Part shown: piece after piece, positions 43,274 through 54,761 of the stretch | How the letters are laid out: every line of letters begins with the position of its first letter | Numbering within the stretch: position 1 is the stretch's first letter | The notes under the pieces: generated by a model | What the model was told of the DNA's origin: nothing | The model's input: only the letters and a program-made list of their open reading frames with translations | Databases searched by the model: none | Program-made: the position numbers and the translations under genes | Source: Lepisosteus oculatus | Taxonomy: Eukaryota; Chordata; Actinopteri; Semionotiformes; Lepisosteidae | Direction of reading: 5' to 3' | Assembly: GCF_040954835.1 (NCBI RefSeq) | Contig: NW_027168298.1 | Span: forward strand, 1-64,000 | Length of the DNA stretch: 64,000 nucleotides

Positions 43274-45215
43274 AAAATAACATTTTAGCATCATATTATT
43301 ACATACAGGTCTCTAGCTTCAACACAGTGATATATATATATACTCAGTGATTTATTGGTACATGCCCAGGTCAATAATCAGAATGAGGATTTATTTCCAG
43401 ACGGGCTACAGGTAGTGTTGTGAAATACTTCAACACACTGGATCGCAGATTTAGACCCCCTGCACTCTTACTCCTTAAAAACCAAAGAAATGAAGATATG
43501 TAGCAATCACATTGCAACAGGGCTGACAGTGACTTAATGCTTATACTAGTGGACTTCTGGTACCTTTAGGGTACGGTGTTCCCTGAAGGGCTCTCAAACC
43601 CCGCATTTCAGATGCCTAGCTGTTTCGCTGATGTGTTGCACCTCAGAATCACTTTTAAACCTTACCTCTGGTATCTTTAATCCCTATTGCTCAACGCATG
43701 GTGAAAGTATTGCATAAATGTGTCTGAAAATGAGCAATGGGCACCTGAGAGACTCATTTGCCTGTTTCACAAATGATCATATTTGACTAGAGATTCTGTT
43801 TGGGATTCAGTTGTGCATTCTGACAGCAATCGCTTTCAAAAAACGATACATTCTGGATGAGGTCAAGGTGCAGGAACACTGTATTTAGGATGTGTTTGCA
43901 CTTATTCTGTGTCTCTAGCTTCAACACAGCGATATATGTATATGCTCACTGATTTTTTGGTACATGCCCAGGGCAATAATCATTATGAGGATTTATTTCC
44001 TGATGTGCTAGGGGTAGTGTTGTGAAATACTTCAACACACTGGATCGCAGGTTTAAACCGCCTGCACTCTTACTCCTTAAAAACCAACAAATGCAGATAT
44101 GTAGCAATCATATTGTAGCAGACACTCATTTGCCTGTTTCACAAATGATCATATTTTACTAGAGATTCTGTTTGGGATCCGGATGTGCATTCTGACAGCA
44201 ATCTCCTTATCGCGGCTTTGCCCTTCTTGCCTCTTTGGACAATATCTCCATCTTGTGGTCGTTGTTGGTAATGTCTAGACAACATCTCCATCTTGTGGTC
44301 GTTGTTGGTAATGTCTTCTTATGCCCTTTTTTATTTTAATTCTCTATTAGTTGATTCTAGAATCAATACAATGGAGATGAAAACATCAGTTTTATAGCAG
44401 ACAATATGACATTATTTATAGTCCAATTAGAAACTTATTACCCTGTTTTTAACATAATAACAAATTAAAATTGATTAAAACTAAGTTTGGAACACCAGGG
44501 AACATAACAAATGATTTTTTGGAAAACCATGAGGTTCTCTGTGTCCAATGCCTGCAAGGGGAGAAAGCTAGAATCCTTTGATTTTTTCAAAATTTGAAAA
44601 TAAACATCATATAACAACAGCTTTCATTCCTAGGAGTGAAAAATAACCATTTTTGAAGACATAGTAGTTTCTAAAACACTACAATAAAGTTAAAAACATC
44701 AGTTTTATATTACATTATTTTTAGTGAAATTAGTCATTTTTTGCACTATTTTTAATAAAATATCTAATTAAAAGTGATTAAAATTAAGTTTGGAACAACA
44801 AGGAACACACAAAAAAAAGATTTTTAGGAAAACCATGAGGTCCTCTGTGCCCAATGCCTGCAAGAGGAGAAAGCTAGAATCCTAAAAAAAAGTTATCAAT
44901 TCTAGAGCCTAAGAGGAAAACAAGACAAATGTATATCTCCAAATAATTTTATGTGCTTCAGAAGAGCCCAGGAAAGTTTTTTGCATACATGAAACCACGC
45001 CCGTTTGCACATAAGCAGACATGGTTGCACACACGACTGCATGAAAGCACACGTGCATGCGAAGTCATCCTGTTGAGCATTTGAAAAGCCGCACCACGCC
45101 GCACTTGAAATAGCTCTTACATTAGTGGTAGACGCAGGAATCGCCTTTTTATTTACGCTCTTACCAACGCGATGGAAAGCAAAACAAAGCAAAGCAGAGC
45201 AAAACAAAACGAACA
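43274..45215. repeat. Left arm of a large inverted duplication
   Basis: No gene seen. Its reverse copy is at about 47810-49640. It holds dispersed repeat pieces, two 40-bp minisatellite units (44236-44317) and AT-rich stretches with AAAACCATGAGG and AACATCAGTTTTATA. Confidence 0.7.
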
Positions 45216-46100
45216 AACGAAAACCCTCACGTCCCGCACTTGCATATAACGCTGTTACGTGCCCAAGCGGTATTGTACGTCATCCTAGCACTGCACCCCG
45301 GGGCGTAAGGTATATGGGAACGAGCACACGCCACGAATCGTCTCGAATCACTCCCTACAGCTGTAAGGCGCCTTGAAGCCTGCACCCCCAACATTCTTCT
45401 TTGCGCATCTGTGAAAGGTAAACTCTTGAGCAAACTCTGAACCAGCTCTAAGGAAACTAATCTGATTAGACGTTACTTTGACTCATCTTTTTACTCTCAG
45501 TGCTGGATTGCTCAAACTCCAGCTAGGGTTAGGTTTAACATTCCCACACTACTTAGACACTTTGTTTACGCTCAGTGCTGGATTTTGGGAACTTCAGGAC
45601 GAGTGGGAATTTTCTCCTATCTGTCAATTCTGTTTTGTTTTGGAGACTCTTGGCTGCCTATATTGTACAGTGCAGCGTGAAGGAAACATTTTCCAAAACT
45701 GTGTCAGCTCAAAAGTTGTAAGAAAACCTCTCCAGCTGCTTTACCTCTCTTCATTTTTGTCATTTAATGTGACAATCGATGTATAACTGGAGCCTCACAT
45801 ATGCAAATGGTGAGGCTCCAGTTCGACACCACTTTACAGTATATGACAAAAGCATGGCAGACTGTGCCGGACCAGCTGGTAACTTCCGCTTATTTTGACC
45901 ATATTAAACATTGGAAATCTTCCCACTTGCATTTGTGACACTTGATTTTGGCTCCACCTAAGACACTCTTAAATCTTCAAACACTTTTCTCTTCTCCCGC
46001 AACACTCTTGTCTGTCGGCACTGTGTGGCAGCGTTGCAGGACAACCCATCTCACCACGGAAAGGAACCTAACAGCTTTGGTAAGAGAGGAGAAAAAGACA
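45216..46100 (+). repeat. tRNA-Ser flank piece, flank block and octamer block
   Basis: No gene seen. 45216-45480 and 47455-47800 are inverted copies of each other. 45480-46095 is the second direct copy of 3990-4610. Confidence 0.65.
45786..45822. promoter_or_regulatory. Octamer hairpin, third copy
   Basis: ACTGGAGCCTCAC, loop with ATGCAAAT (45801-45808), GTGAGGCTCCAGT: a perfect inverted repeat as at 4288. Confidence 0.45.
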
Positions 46101-46174
46101 TGGCCCGTACGGGGCTCGAACCCGCGACCTTGGCGTTATTAGCACCACGCTCTAACCAACTGAGCTAACCGGCC
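46101..46174 (-). tRNA. tRNA-Ile(AAT), intact
   Basis: 74 nt, GGCCGGTTAGCTCAGTTGG start, loop CTAATAA, T arm GGGTTCGAGCCCC, acceptor GGGCC plus A, all stems paired. A T5 terminator follows (GTCTTTTTC on the minus strand). The best of the three Ile copies in the window. Confidence 0.95.
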
Positions 46175-46339
46175 TCAGGACAGTGCCCCTCTCTGTGCTG
46201 CAAAAAATCGAACTCAGGGAATTTCTTTTGTCCTCCTTTGAATAGAAAGCCGTGTAATTCAGTGTACGGGCTTTCTCATGCAGTTTCATGGTTTCACAGC
46301 ATTATTCAGCTGATTTTAAATGTACCTAAAGGAGAAACA

Positions 46340-46640
46340 TTATTGAAGACCATCAATTACCAAGAGCTTTTGTCAAAGGTTTTGGTGGTCATTTTTAATG
46401 ACCACAGAGCACTATGACCTCGGTTTTACATCTCATCCAAAAGACAGCGCCCTTTTACAACACAGCTTCTCCGTCTGGAGATTGGGACCCGCACAGACCT
46501 CAGGGTGAGCGCCTCCCCGCTGGCCCCATTAACACCACTTCCAGCTGGAAGCTTTGTTTTTCCCTGTAGCTCACCCTCATCCAGGTACTGACCTGGCTCA
46601 CACCTGCTTAGCTTCAGTGGGTTTTCAGTTGCGAGTTGCA
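46340..46640 (-). repeat. 5S-rRNA-derived SINE-like repeat, copy 3
   Basis: Same unit as 4880-5200 and 18070-18385, again between tRNA-Ile and tRNA-Gly(GCC). Confidence 0.6.
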
Positions 46641-46670
46641 AAAGTTGGAGCCGTTCGCTGCAAAAGCCAC

Positions 46671-46741
46671 TGCATTGGCCAGGAATCGAAACCAAGCCTC
46701 CTGCGTGGCAGGCAAGAGTTCTAACAATGAACCACCAATGC
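46671..46741 (-). tRNA. tRNA-Gly(GCC), D loop altered
   Basis: 71 nt, GCATTGGTGGTTCATTG start, anticodon GCC. The D loop reads CATTGTTAG instead of CAGTGGTAG, losing the conserved GG. The T stem has a run of wobble or mismatch pairs (GCTTGGTTTCGATTCCTGG). TTTT follows. Probably a pseudogene. Confidence 0.82.
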
Positions 46742-46982
46742 TCAATGCCTGTACCTTCAAAAAAGACGCTTTTTTGGTGCTGTGTGCAAAAAGCGTCGAC
46801 ATCTACTTCCAGCTGCAAAATGCCATCCGCGGACGCTGTGAATTTATTTATTTAGACACCGCTCAGAATCCCCTGTAAGATTCTCCTTCAATTCCGTTTT
46901 GCAGTGCTTTAGCTCTTTCAAAAGGCTTCGCTTTGCTAGTCACAATCCAAGGCTTGTGACAGCATTTGAAAACACTTGCCAC

Positions 46983-47054
46983 TGCGTTGGCTGGGAATCG
47001 AACCCGGGTTAACTGCTTGGAAGGTAGCTATGCTCACCACTATACCACCAACAC
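46983..47054 (-). tRNA. tRNA-Gly(TCC)
   Basis: 72 nt, GTGTTGGTGGTATAGTGG start, anticodon TCC, T arm GGGTTCGATTCCC and CAACGCA end. One mismatch in the anticodon stem (GCTAC) and one wobble in the acceptor stem. TTTT lies about 10 nt downstream. Confidence 0.88.
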
Positions 47055-47078
47055 ATGCCCGGGGGAGCCCTCCAGGAC

Positions 47079-47094
47079 ACCACCAGAGAATGCT
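47079..47094 (-). other. Empty target site of the ORF1-only LINE
   Basis: Minus strand AGCATTCTCTGGTGGT occurs once here, continuing directly into GTCCTGGAGGG and tRNA-Gly(TCC). In 30804-32429 the same 16 bp is duplicated around the LINE. Confidence 0.85.
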
Positions 47095-47099
47095 CACGA

Positions 47100-47455
47100 T
47101 TTCAGAAGCTGTCTCCGGGACGTGCTGATTCCACACATCCTGAATAAATCATGTTATTGTTAGTTGCTGTAGCTAGACGTTCAAATGAGTTTCATGGCCA
47201 GATGGACTGTTTCCTCAAGTGGTATAGTATTGCAGTAAGACAGCACGATGCCTGCAAGACTATGTCACGCTAAACGCCACAGATTGTGTTTGTCCGTTCG
47301 TGTCAGTCGTCCTGCAGCCACGGGAAGTGGGACACAAACATGCTGCAATGCTTTCAAGACATTAGGATTTGTTTGTGCAACATCCGAGAAGAGTACTTGT
47401 GGCTTGAATGTGACTGAGCAAGGTGTTTAAAGACAGAGACTGAAAACTGTTAAAG
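47100..47455 (+). pseudogene. U4 upstream block with the U4 gene deleted
   Basis: 47100-47408 matches 13080-13388 of the U4 upstream region. It then jumps at GAATGTGA to CTGAGCAAGG and GTTTAAAGACAGA, the last U4 base and its 3' box (compare 13822-13845). The SPH site, promoter and whole U4 body are gone. The junction has a short GA/CTG microhomology. Confidence 0.8.
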
Positions 47456-49700
47456 GATGAGTCAAAGTAACGTCTAATCGGATTAGTTTCCTTAGAGCTG
47501 GTTCAGAGTTTGCTCAAGAGTTTACCTTTCACAGATGCGCAAAGAAGAATGTTGGGGGTGCACGCTTCAAGGCGCCTTACAGCTGTAGGGAGTGATTTCA
47601 GACGATTCGTGGCGTGTGCTCATTCCCATATACCGTACGCCCCGGGGTGCAGTGCTAGGATGACGTACAATACCGCTTGGGCACGTAACGGCGTTATATG
47701 CAAGTGCGGGACGTGAGGGTTTTGCGTTTGTTCGTTTTGTTTTGCTCTGCTTTGCTTTGTTTTGCTTTCCATCGCGTTGGTAAGAGCGTAAATAAAAAGG
47801 CGATTCCTGTGTCGACCACTAATGTAAGAGCTATTTCAAGTGCGCCGTGGTGCGGCTTTTCAAATGCTTAACAGGATGATTTTGCATGCACGCGTGCTTT
47901 CATGCAGTCGTGTGAGCAACCATGTCTGCTTACGTGCAAACGGGCGTGGTTTCATGTATGCAAAAAACTTTCCTGGGCTCTTCTGAAGCACATAAAATTA
48001 TTTGGAGATATACATTTGTCTTATTTTCCTCTTAGGCTCTAGAATTGATAACTTTTTTTTCATTTTTGGCATTTTTCATCATTTTCCAGAAAGTGGTTGC
48101 AAGCCCGATATCATGCGAAGAAACTTCAGGATTCGGGGATCAGTCAATGGATTTTCTTCAAAGTTGGATTTTTGCACTCTGTGGACCAAGAGATGTTGTT
48201 CTATAATGTTTTTTTTTCAAATTTAAAAATATCATTTTTTCATGGAGCTTTGAATGGGATTGATTCACCCTCCTTTAGCCAGGACAGAGCTCCAGGAGCC
48301 TGGGTAGGATTCTAGCTTTCTCCCCTTGCAGGCACCTGGCACAGAAGACAATATTCTTTTCCTTAAAATCTTTTTTTTTGTGTTCCTTGTTGTTCCAAAC
48401 TTAATTTTAATCACTTTTAATTAGAGATTTTATTAAAAATAGTGCAATAAATGACTAATTTCACAAAAATTAATGTAATATAAAACGGATGTTTTCAACT
48501 TTATTGTAGTGTTTTAGAAACTAATATGTCTTCAAAAATGGTTATTTTTCACTCCTATGAATGAAAACTGTTGTTATATGATGTTTTTTTTTTTCAAATC
48601 TTAAATGATAATTTTTTCATGGAGCTTTGAAGGGGATGGATTCACCCTCCTTTAGCCAGGACAGAGCTCCAGGAGCCTGGGTAGGTTTCTAGCTTTCTCC
48701 CCTTGCAGGCACCTGGCACAGAAGACATCATTTTTTTCCTTAAAATCTTTTTTTTTTGTGTTCCTTGTTGCTCCAAACTTAATTCTATTCACTTTTAATT
48801 AGAGATTATATTAAAAATAGTGCAATAAATGACTAATTTCACTAAAAATACTAAAAGTAATATAAAACGGATGTTTTTAACTTTATTGTAGTGTTTTAGA
48901 AACTAATATGTCTTCAAAAATGGTTATTTTTCACTCCTAGGAATGAAAGCTGTTGTTATATGATGTTTATTTTCAAATTTTGAAAAAGCAAAGGATTCTA
49001 GCTTTCTCCCCTTGCAGGCATCGGACACAGAGAACCTCATGGTTTTCCTAAAAATCATTTTTTATGTTCCCTGGTGTTCCAAACTTAGTTTTAATCAATT
49101 TTAATTTGTTATGTTACAAACAGGGTAATAAAGTCTTAATTGGACTATAACTAATGTCATATTGTCTGCTACAAAACTGATATTTTCAGCTCTATTGTAG
49201 AGATTCTAGAATCAACTAATAAAGAATTGAAATAAAAAAAGGGCATAAGAAGACATTACCAACAACGACCACATGATGGAGATATTGTCTAGACATTACC
49301 AACAACGACCACAAGATGGAGATATTGTCTAGACATTACCAACAACGACCACAAGATGGAGATATTTTCCAAAGAGGCAAGAGGGGCAAAGCTGCGATAA
49401 GGTAAAATCATTTTTTGAAAGAGATTGTTGTCAGAATGCACATCCGTATCCCAAACAGAATCTCTAGTAAAATATGATCATTTGTGAAACAGGCAAATGA
49501 GTGTCAGCTACAATATGATTGCTACATATCTGCATTTGTTGGTATTTAAGGAGTAAGAGTGCAGGTTTAAACCTGCGATCCAGTGTGTTGAAGAATTTCA
49601 CAACACTACCTCTAGCACATATGGAAATAAATCCTCATAATGATTATTGCCCTGGGCATGTACCAAAAAATCAGTGAGCATATATATATATATCACTGGG
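47456..49700. repeat. Right arm of the large inverted duplication
   Basis: No gene seen. Reverse copy of about 43430-45480, with an extra internal duplication: the segment with AGCTTTCTCCCCTTGCAGGC occurs three times (about 48310, 48690, 49000). The 40-bp minisatellite is at 49249-49375. Confidence 0.7.
49249..49375 (+). repeat. 40-bp minisatellite, three units
   Basis: Unit starts ATTACCAACAACGACCACAA and ends GATATTGTCTAGAC. Three units here, three at 60713-60835 and two inverted at 44236-44317. Each unit has AAGATGGAG. Confidence 0.9.
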
Positions 49701-50408
49701 TTGAAGCTAGAAACACAGAATAACTGCAAACACATCCTAAATACAGTGTTCCAGCACCTTTGACCTCATCCAGAACGTATCATTTCTTGAAAGGGATTGC
49801 TGTCCGAATGCACATCTGAATCCCAAACAGAATCTCTAGTAAAATACGATCATTTGTGAAACAGGCAAATGACTGTCTCAGGGGCCCATTTCTCATTGTC
49901 AGACACATGTATGCAATGCTTTCACTGTGCATTGAGCAATAGGGATCAAAAACACCGCAGGTAAGGCTAGAAGTCATGTTCTATGATCATTTCTTTCAGC
50001 ATTAGGGACTAAATATACTAAACGTATGATGCTAAAATGTTATTTTTACATATATTAATGTAATAAATGATTGCTTATGCTTTATAAACAAATCTAATTA
50101 TAATAAAAGCTTAAGTTTTGTATTTATCTTGTACCATAGAACATGATTTTCTTTGTATTTCAAGCCCACAAAGTGTCCAAATGATGCACCTTTGACCTCA
50201 TCCAGAACGTATCATTTCTTGAAAGGGATTGCTGTCCGAATGCACATCTGAATCCCAAACAGAATCTCTAGTAAAATACGATCATTTGTGAAACAGGCAA
50301 ATGACTGTCTCAGGGGCCCATTTCTCATTGTCAGACACATGTATGCAATGCTTTCACTGTGCATTGAGCAATAGGGATCAAAAACAGAATGGAAACAGAC
50401 ATGGAAAC
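49700..50408 (-). repeat. Dispersed repeat, duplicated
   Basis: No gene seen. 49755-49950 and 50190-50385 are near-identical direct copies of one repeat piece, separated by the inverted TTTGTGGGCTTG segment. Confidence 0.7.
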
Positions 50409-50490
50409 CAACAAGGATGGGATTTGAACCCATGCGTGCAAAGCACAATGGATTAGCAATCCATCGCCTTAACCACTCGTCCACCTCGTC
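50409..50490 (-). tRNA. tRNA-Ser(GCT), mildly decayed
   Basis: 82 nt, GACGAGGTGGACGAGTGG start, anticodon GCT. The acceptor pairs with two wobbles; one D-stem mismatch (GGAC for GGCC); T arm GGGTTCAAATCCC. No T4 run close downstream. Confidence 0.82.
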
Positions 50491-50868
50491 AACAAAACTG
50501 GGCTGTCCCAACTGGGTTGGCGCGCTCCAGATGATCTTTTTCTTTTTTTTCCCTCGTACTCGAGGGTCATTTTCCTGTTCCACATGCGATTTCAACATTT
50601 TCCTTGGGAGATGTCAAGCCAGCAAGCCACTGCTGTGGTTCAGTGGCCAGCGTGGAGTTCAGTGGCCCTGTTGTACACAGAAAGCACATTGAGCTCCTTG
50701 GACATGAAAAGTTCCAGATAAAAGCCATTTGTCATCCTTTCTCTTGGTGTCGATGTTGCTATTGTATGTAAAGGTGGCAACTTGCTCAGCGAGCAGGCGG
50801 AGCACACACCGAATGCAGATGTGTCTGAGTGGTGTGTCCAAGTGGCTGCAAAAGGACAGCACTCATGG
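50491..50868. repeat. Spacer between tRNA-Ser(GCT) and tRNA-Thr
   Basis: Same spacer as 33319-33697; inverted relative to 9158-9536. No gene seen. Confidence 0.7.
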
Positions 50869-50941
50869 GGCGCTGTGGCTTAGTTGGTTAAAGCGCCTGT
50901 CTAGTAAACAGGAGGCCCTGGGTCTGAATCCCAGTGGATAA
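50869..50941 (+). tRNA. tRNA-Thr(AGT), 3' acceptor strand changed
   Basis: GGCGCTGTGGCTTAGTTGG start, loop CTAGTAA, T arm GGGTCTGAATCCC. The 3' end reads AGTGGATAA instead of AGCGGTGCCT, so only part of the acceptor stem pairs. The sequence then joins the same CCGCCTACGGC flank as the truncated copy at 33698. Likely a pseudogene. Confidence 0.8.
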
Positions 50942-52066
50942 CCGCCTACGGCTAGACTTAATTAAATGCAAGTATTCATTTCCTGTCTTTAACACGACTT
51001 GTTTTTCTTAAAATGGATGCAACTTGCAAAACATGAAATACAAACCTTGCTAATCAGCGCTAGCAGCTGGCAAAAAAAAAAAGAAGTCAGCAATGTTTTT
51101 TTTCTTTAACCTTAACCCTGCTAATGGAGAAGAGTTAAACGACCGAGTCTATGCAGCTTAAACGGTGCGCACGTCGGGTTCTTAGCTGAAAGGGTGGTAA
51201 ATCACGCTCACCCCAGTCCTTAATCTTTTAAAGAGGATACAAAATTGAACCTAGTCGCCACATCACATACATCCTGTTCAATGATAAAAAGGTAACATCT
51301 ATCCTCGCTCCAGAGTAAATCTCACGTTGAGGGCATATTTTTTTTCACTTTACCGTGAATCGGGCTCGGCTGCACAGAGGAGAGAGCAGAGCAATGAGGT
51401 CACGGGGACAGGGGAGTCACACGCTGGCTGTTTGAACACGCGGAAGATCACTGAGGGATCCACAGTATATGGACCCTCCGTGCGCAATCAGTCCGCACTC
51501 CGGATTCTGAATCCTGCCATCCGAGTTAAGATCTCGGCAGAACCTGAAGCGCAGTTCCTTCTTAAAACTTAATCTGGTGAGCATTTCTAGAATCGTACTT
51601 GTATAGATGCAGCCTTTAATGTGTTGCTAGGTTAAAATTGATGACTTCTTGTATTTCAGTAGGCAACTGCCCTCTTGATTTCAGATTGAATTTCTTTAAT
51701 ACAGGGGCGCTTTTATGATGACAGAGTCATGTTCAGGTACTTTGCTTGATGGAGGAAGCTCATTTCAGACTCTGTGATCTGCTCACCTGGAAAGGTCTGC
51801 TGTACTACTACAAGAGAGAAGTAGAGTCTGGAAGAAGGGACAATTTTATGATGCTTTGGAAGGTAGTTTTTTTTTCTTTGAAATCGAAATGAATCAGAAT
51901 ATCAGAGCAAAAGACAAACTCTTGGTTTGGTTTAAAGAGATATGGTTTTAAAACAGACAAAATGTAGAAAACAGGTGTTTCTCACTTTTGGAAAAGAATG
52001 GACCGGGGGTATTTTACTAGTTGCAGTGCTGAGCTCACCGGGTTGCAGTCCTGCAGTGTTGCACCA
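50942..52066 (+). repeat. tRNA-Thr flank with exon 1-2 region of the C2HC gene
   Basis: 51300-51870 matches exons 1-2 and following intron of 14790-15300. It then runs into TTTGAAATCGAAATGAATC, shared with 8040-8120 inverted. No exon 3 onward, so no gene product. Confidence 0.65.
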
Positions 52067-52139
52067 GGGTCAGTGGTGCAATGGATAACACGTCTGACTA
52101 CGGATCAGGAGATTGTAGGTTCGACTTCTGCCTGGCTCG
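52067..52139 (+). tRNA. tRNA-Arg(ACG)
   Basis: 73 nt, GGGTCAGTGGTGCAATGG start, loop CTACGGA giving ACG, T arm AGGTTCGACTTCT, acceptor paired with two wobbles. T5 terminator directly downstream (GTCGTTTTTAAA). Likely functional. Confidence 0.9.
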
Positions 52140-53096
52140 GGTCGTTTTTAAATGCATCAGGCTACTCCCTAAGTAGCCTGTGCTACTTACTGTATTGTAA
52201 TCGTACCCAGTAAGAGATTTCCTTCATGTAAATGAACTGCACCTGACAGCTTTAGAAAAACACCTGGGCTCAGTACGGTGCTGAGAGCTCATCGTTGCTG
52301 TTGTTCTAATTAGCACGCACTGCATCGGCTATGAACCCGAACTTTTCAATTATTCCGATCAGTAAGTCAACACGTAGTCCACATGAACGGTAGAAATATT
52401 CTCTTGTCTGTCTCTTGTTTGTATAGAACTGAATGTCCCTGACAATGTACTGTTAGTTTTAATTGAAGAACGGCATTTGTGTTCAAATATACCAGACAAG
52501 TTTACGTAACTGCTCATGTGACACTCAGTTGTAATTAGTCAAGAAATAAAGTCGAACAACAGCTGCGGGTTTGATTCTGAACGTATGAGATTGCAGCGCC
52601 TTTTACTTCCATTGACAAATGATAGAGATTCGAAGAGAGATCCTTCAGACCAGCAAGCAAACCCACGGCTATTTCGGTTTTCTATCTAGGCAACGTTGGT
52701 GTCTGCAATAGCATACATGAAAGCGTGATGCAATTTCTGTGGCTACATTTGTTGCACGTCATGCACAGTAACAGTGTTTCTAACACCAAATAAAAAGTCA
52801 ACAATTAGCTATGACGCCTTCTCCTCAGTTAACCCACTGAAACCCTTGCTGTTAACAGTTCTTTACTGCGTGCTTTACGAGCACCTACATATCGTGTCGG
52901 TTCTTTCAGCTTTATTCATTAGGTTTTCAAAGGCATAAGTAGAGCACCAGAGGTGCGAACGCAGAATGTATGGTAATCTGAAGAACTGCTTTCCATGGCA
53001 GCGGGTCCAAGCGATTTAGCGTTTTTATAGTACCGGGAAAGGAGAAGCGGCACTTTGCCTTTGCCGCGCAGGCACAAGGCGACGTGCGGCAGACGC
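52140..53096. repeat. Spacer, inverted relative to 12190-12820
   Basis: No gene seen. 52390-53090 is the reverse of the stretch between tRNA-Ser(CGA) and the LINE fragment. Confidence 0.65.
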
Positions 53097-53178
53097 AGGA
53101 GTCGGCAAGTTCCGAACCTGCGCGGGGAGTCCCCAACGCATTTCGAGTCCATCGCCTTAACCACTCGGCCATGACAAA
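53097..53178 (-). pseudogene. tRNA-Ser(CGA) relic
   Basis: Minus strand GGCCGAGTGGTTAAGGCG, anticodon CGA, variable arm GGGGACTCCCCGCG. The acceptor strands (TTTGTCA and GACTCCT) no longer pair, the anticodon stem has mismatches and the T arm reads GGTTCGGAACT. A pseudogene. Confidence 0.8.
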
Positions 53179-54591
53179 AGCGAGCTCGCTGCCGCCGCAT
53201 TCCTCCTATAATCTAACACGGAGTGCGAGGTGGCTGCGGAAACCTTTTTAAAGTCGCTCTCTGTTAAAAAAAAAACCTTTCACAAGATTCGTGCCGGCAG
53301 ACAGACACGCCTCAGAGGGTTTAAGGCTGGCTTCACGTTCAAATGATAAAGTCCCCCAGTCCGGATGTCAAAATGCAACTTTGGCAGACAGAAAAAACAT
53401 CAACAAACCACAAATGTGGAAAAGGATTTTACAAGCTGCACCACACTGCACTTTCAAAAGCATTTACATTCGTGTTAGACGCAGGAATTGCCTTTGATTT
53501 GCGCGCTTACGAACGCCATGGAAAACGAAACAAAACTAAAGCCCTCAGCTCCTGCACTTGATTAAATGCTGTTACGTGTCGCAACAGGAATTTACGTCAT
53601 CCTACCACTGCAACACGGGGAATAGAGGGAAATGAGCACAAGCTACGAATTGTCTCTAAACAGTCCCTACAGTTGTAAGACGCCTGGAAGCGTGCGCCCA
53701 CATCATTAATCTTTGCGCATCTGTGCAAGGTAAACTCTGGAGCAGTCTCTGAAACGGCTCAAAGGAAACACGTGATTGATTCCATGTGCATCTGGGGTTC
53801 ATTTCTTATTTACATTTAATTCAAGGGAAAGGCTTGGGTCAGTTTCAGACGGCCTCCAACAGCGAGATTCAAGCGCCCCACCTTCAGCCCAATCTGCGCC
53901 GCCAGAACGCCAACGGCTCCTCTGGTCTTTGGGGTGCGGTTGTGACCCTGTAACCTAAAGTGTTGGTGGCAGACAAATGGAGACTAACAGGTGATGTCCT
54001 AGGACATGACTACATTGTGACACTCGGTGGGGATGGTGACCATTGCTTGGAAAAGAGTGCGAGGCCCCTTTAGAAAAACATTTTGTTAACAGGCATTCTG
54101 CCTCAGCCTAAACACCTATAGCTTGCAAAGCGCATGCTATTAGACAGGCACCTCTGCAAGACCTTAAGAGTCTCTTAAACTAGTGATAGTAAGGTGTTCC
54201 CAATGGGCGATGTTTGGCTTTCAAATCATCTGTCTGTGGAAGCGCCGAGATGCAGCTGTTTAAGGCTTAGAAGCAGCTGACTGTTTCACTACCTAGCTGA
54301 TTACTGTCAGTCAGGGAGCTCAGAGGTGAAAAGCCTGTCTGAGAGACAATTCGCCGTCGATCAGTTCAATATGTTCCGTACCAGCTCGGCGCACCTGAGA
54401 TCATCTTGGTAGCCGTGTAGCTCAGATGGGTGAGAGCGTGTCTGTGTGTACCACCGTGATTGGATGCCGGTCCTTCTCAGGTCACAGTAAACCTTCTGCT
54501 GCCTAACTTTCCTAATTTTGGGGATCCCTTTGTAAAAGCAAAGGAAAAAAAAAACTGGCTCTTCATCAGCATGATCGACCCAACCCAGTGT
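53179..54591. other. tRNA-Ser flank, then sequence without recognised genes
   Basis: 53179-53760 is the inverted tRNA-Ser flank (compare 10200-10560). 53770-54410 shows no repeat or gene I recognise. 54410-54480 has a tRNA-like A box only. Confidence 0.5.
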
Positions 54592-54664
54592 GCCCCAGTG
54601 GCCTAATGGATAAGGCACTGGCCTCCTAAGCCAGGGATTGTGGGTTTGAGTCCCATCTGGGGTG
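54592..54664 (+). tRNA. tRNA-Arg(CCT)
   Basis: 73 nt, GCCCCAGTGGCCTAATGG start, loop CTCCTAA giving CCT, T arm GGGTTTGAGTCCC (one change), acceptor pairs with a terminal G-T as in the vertebrate gene. A TTTT lies 10 nt downstream (CCCATTTTG). It is the only member of its type here and looks functional. Confidence 0.93.
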
Positions 54665-54761
54665 CTCCTGTCCCATTTTGAGCGTACAAATGTCCTTGTG
54701 ATTTGCAAAGCTGCAACCCCACCTTACTCAGTGAGCGTCTCTGCTTTTCTCTCACATACAG

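Noticed and set aside
47510-47716. A 68-codon frame (MLKSLPFTDAQRRML) seen in five block copies
   Set aside because: The opposite strand is equally open in the same copies, and changes do not favour silent positions by eye. It reflects block duplication.
54410-54480. GTGTAGCTCAGATGGGTGAGAGC, a tRNA-like A-box stretch
   Set aside because: No cloverleaf or B box follows. At most a SINE head or an old relic.
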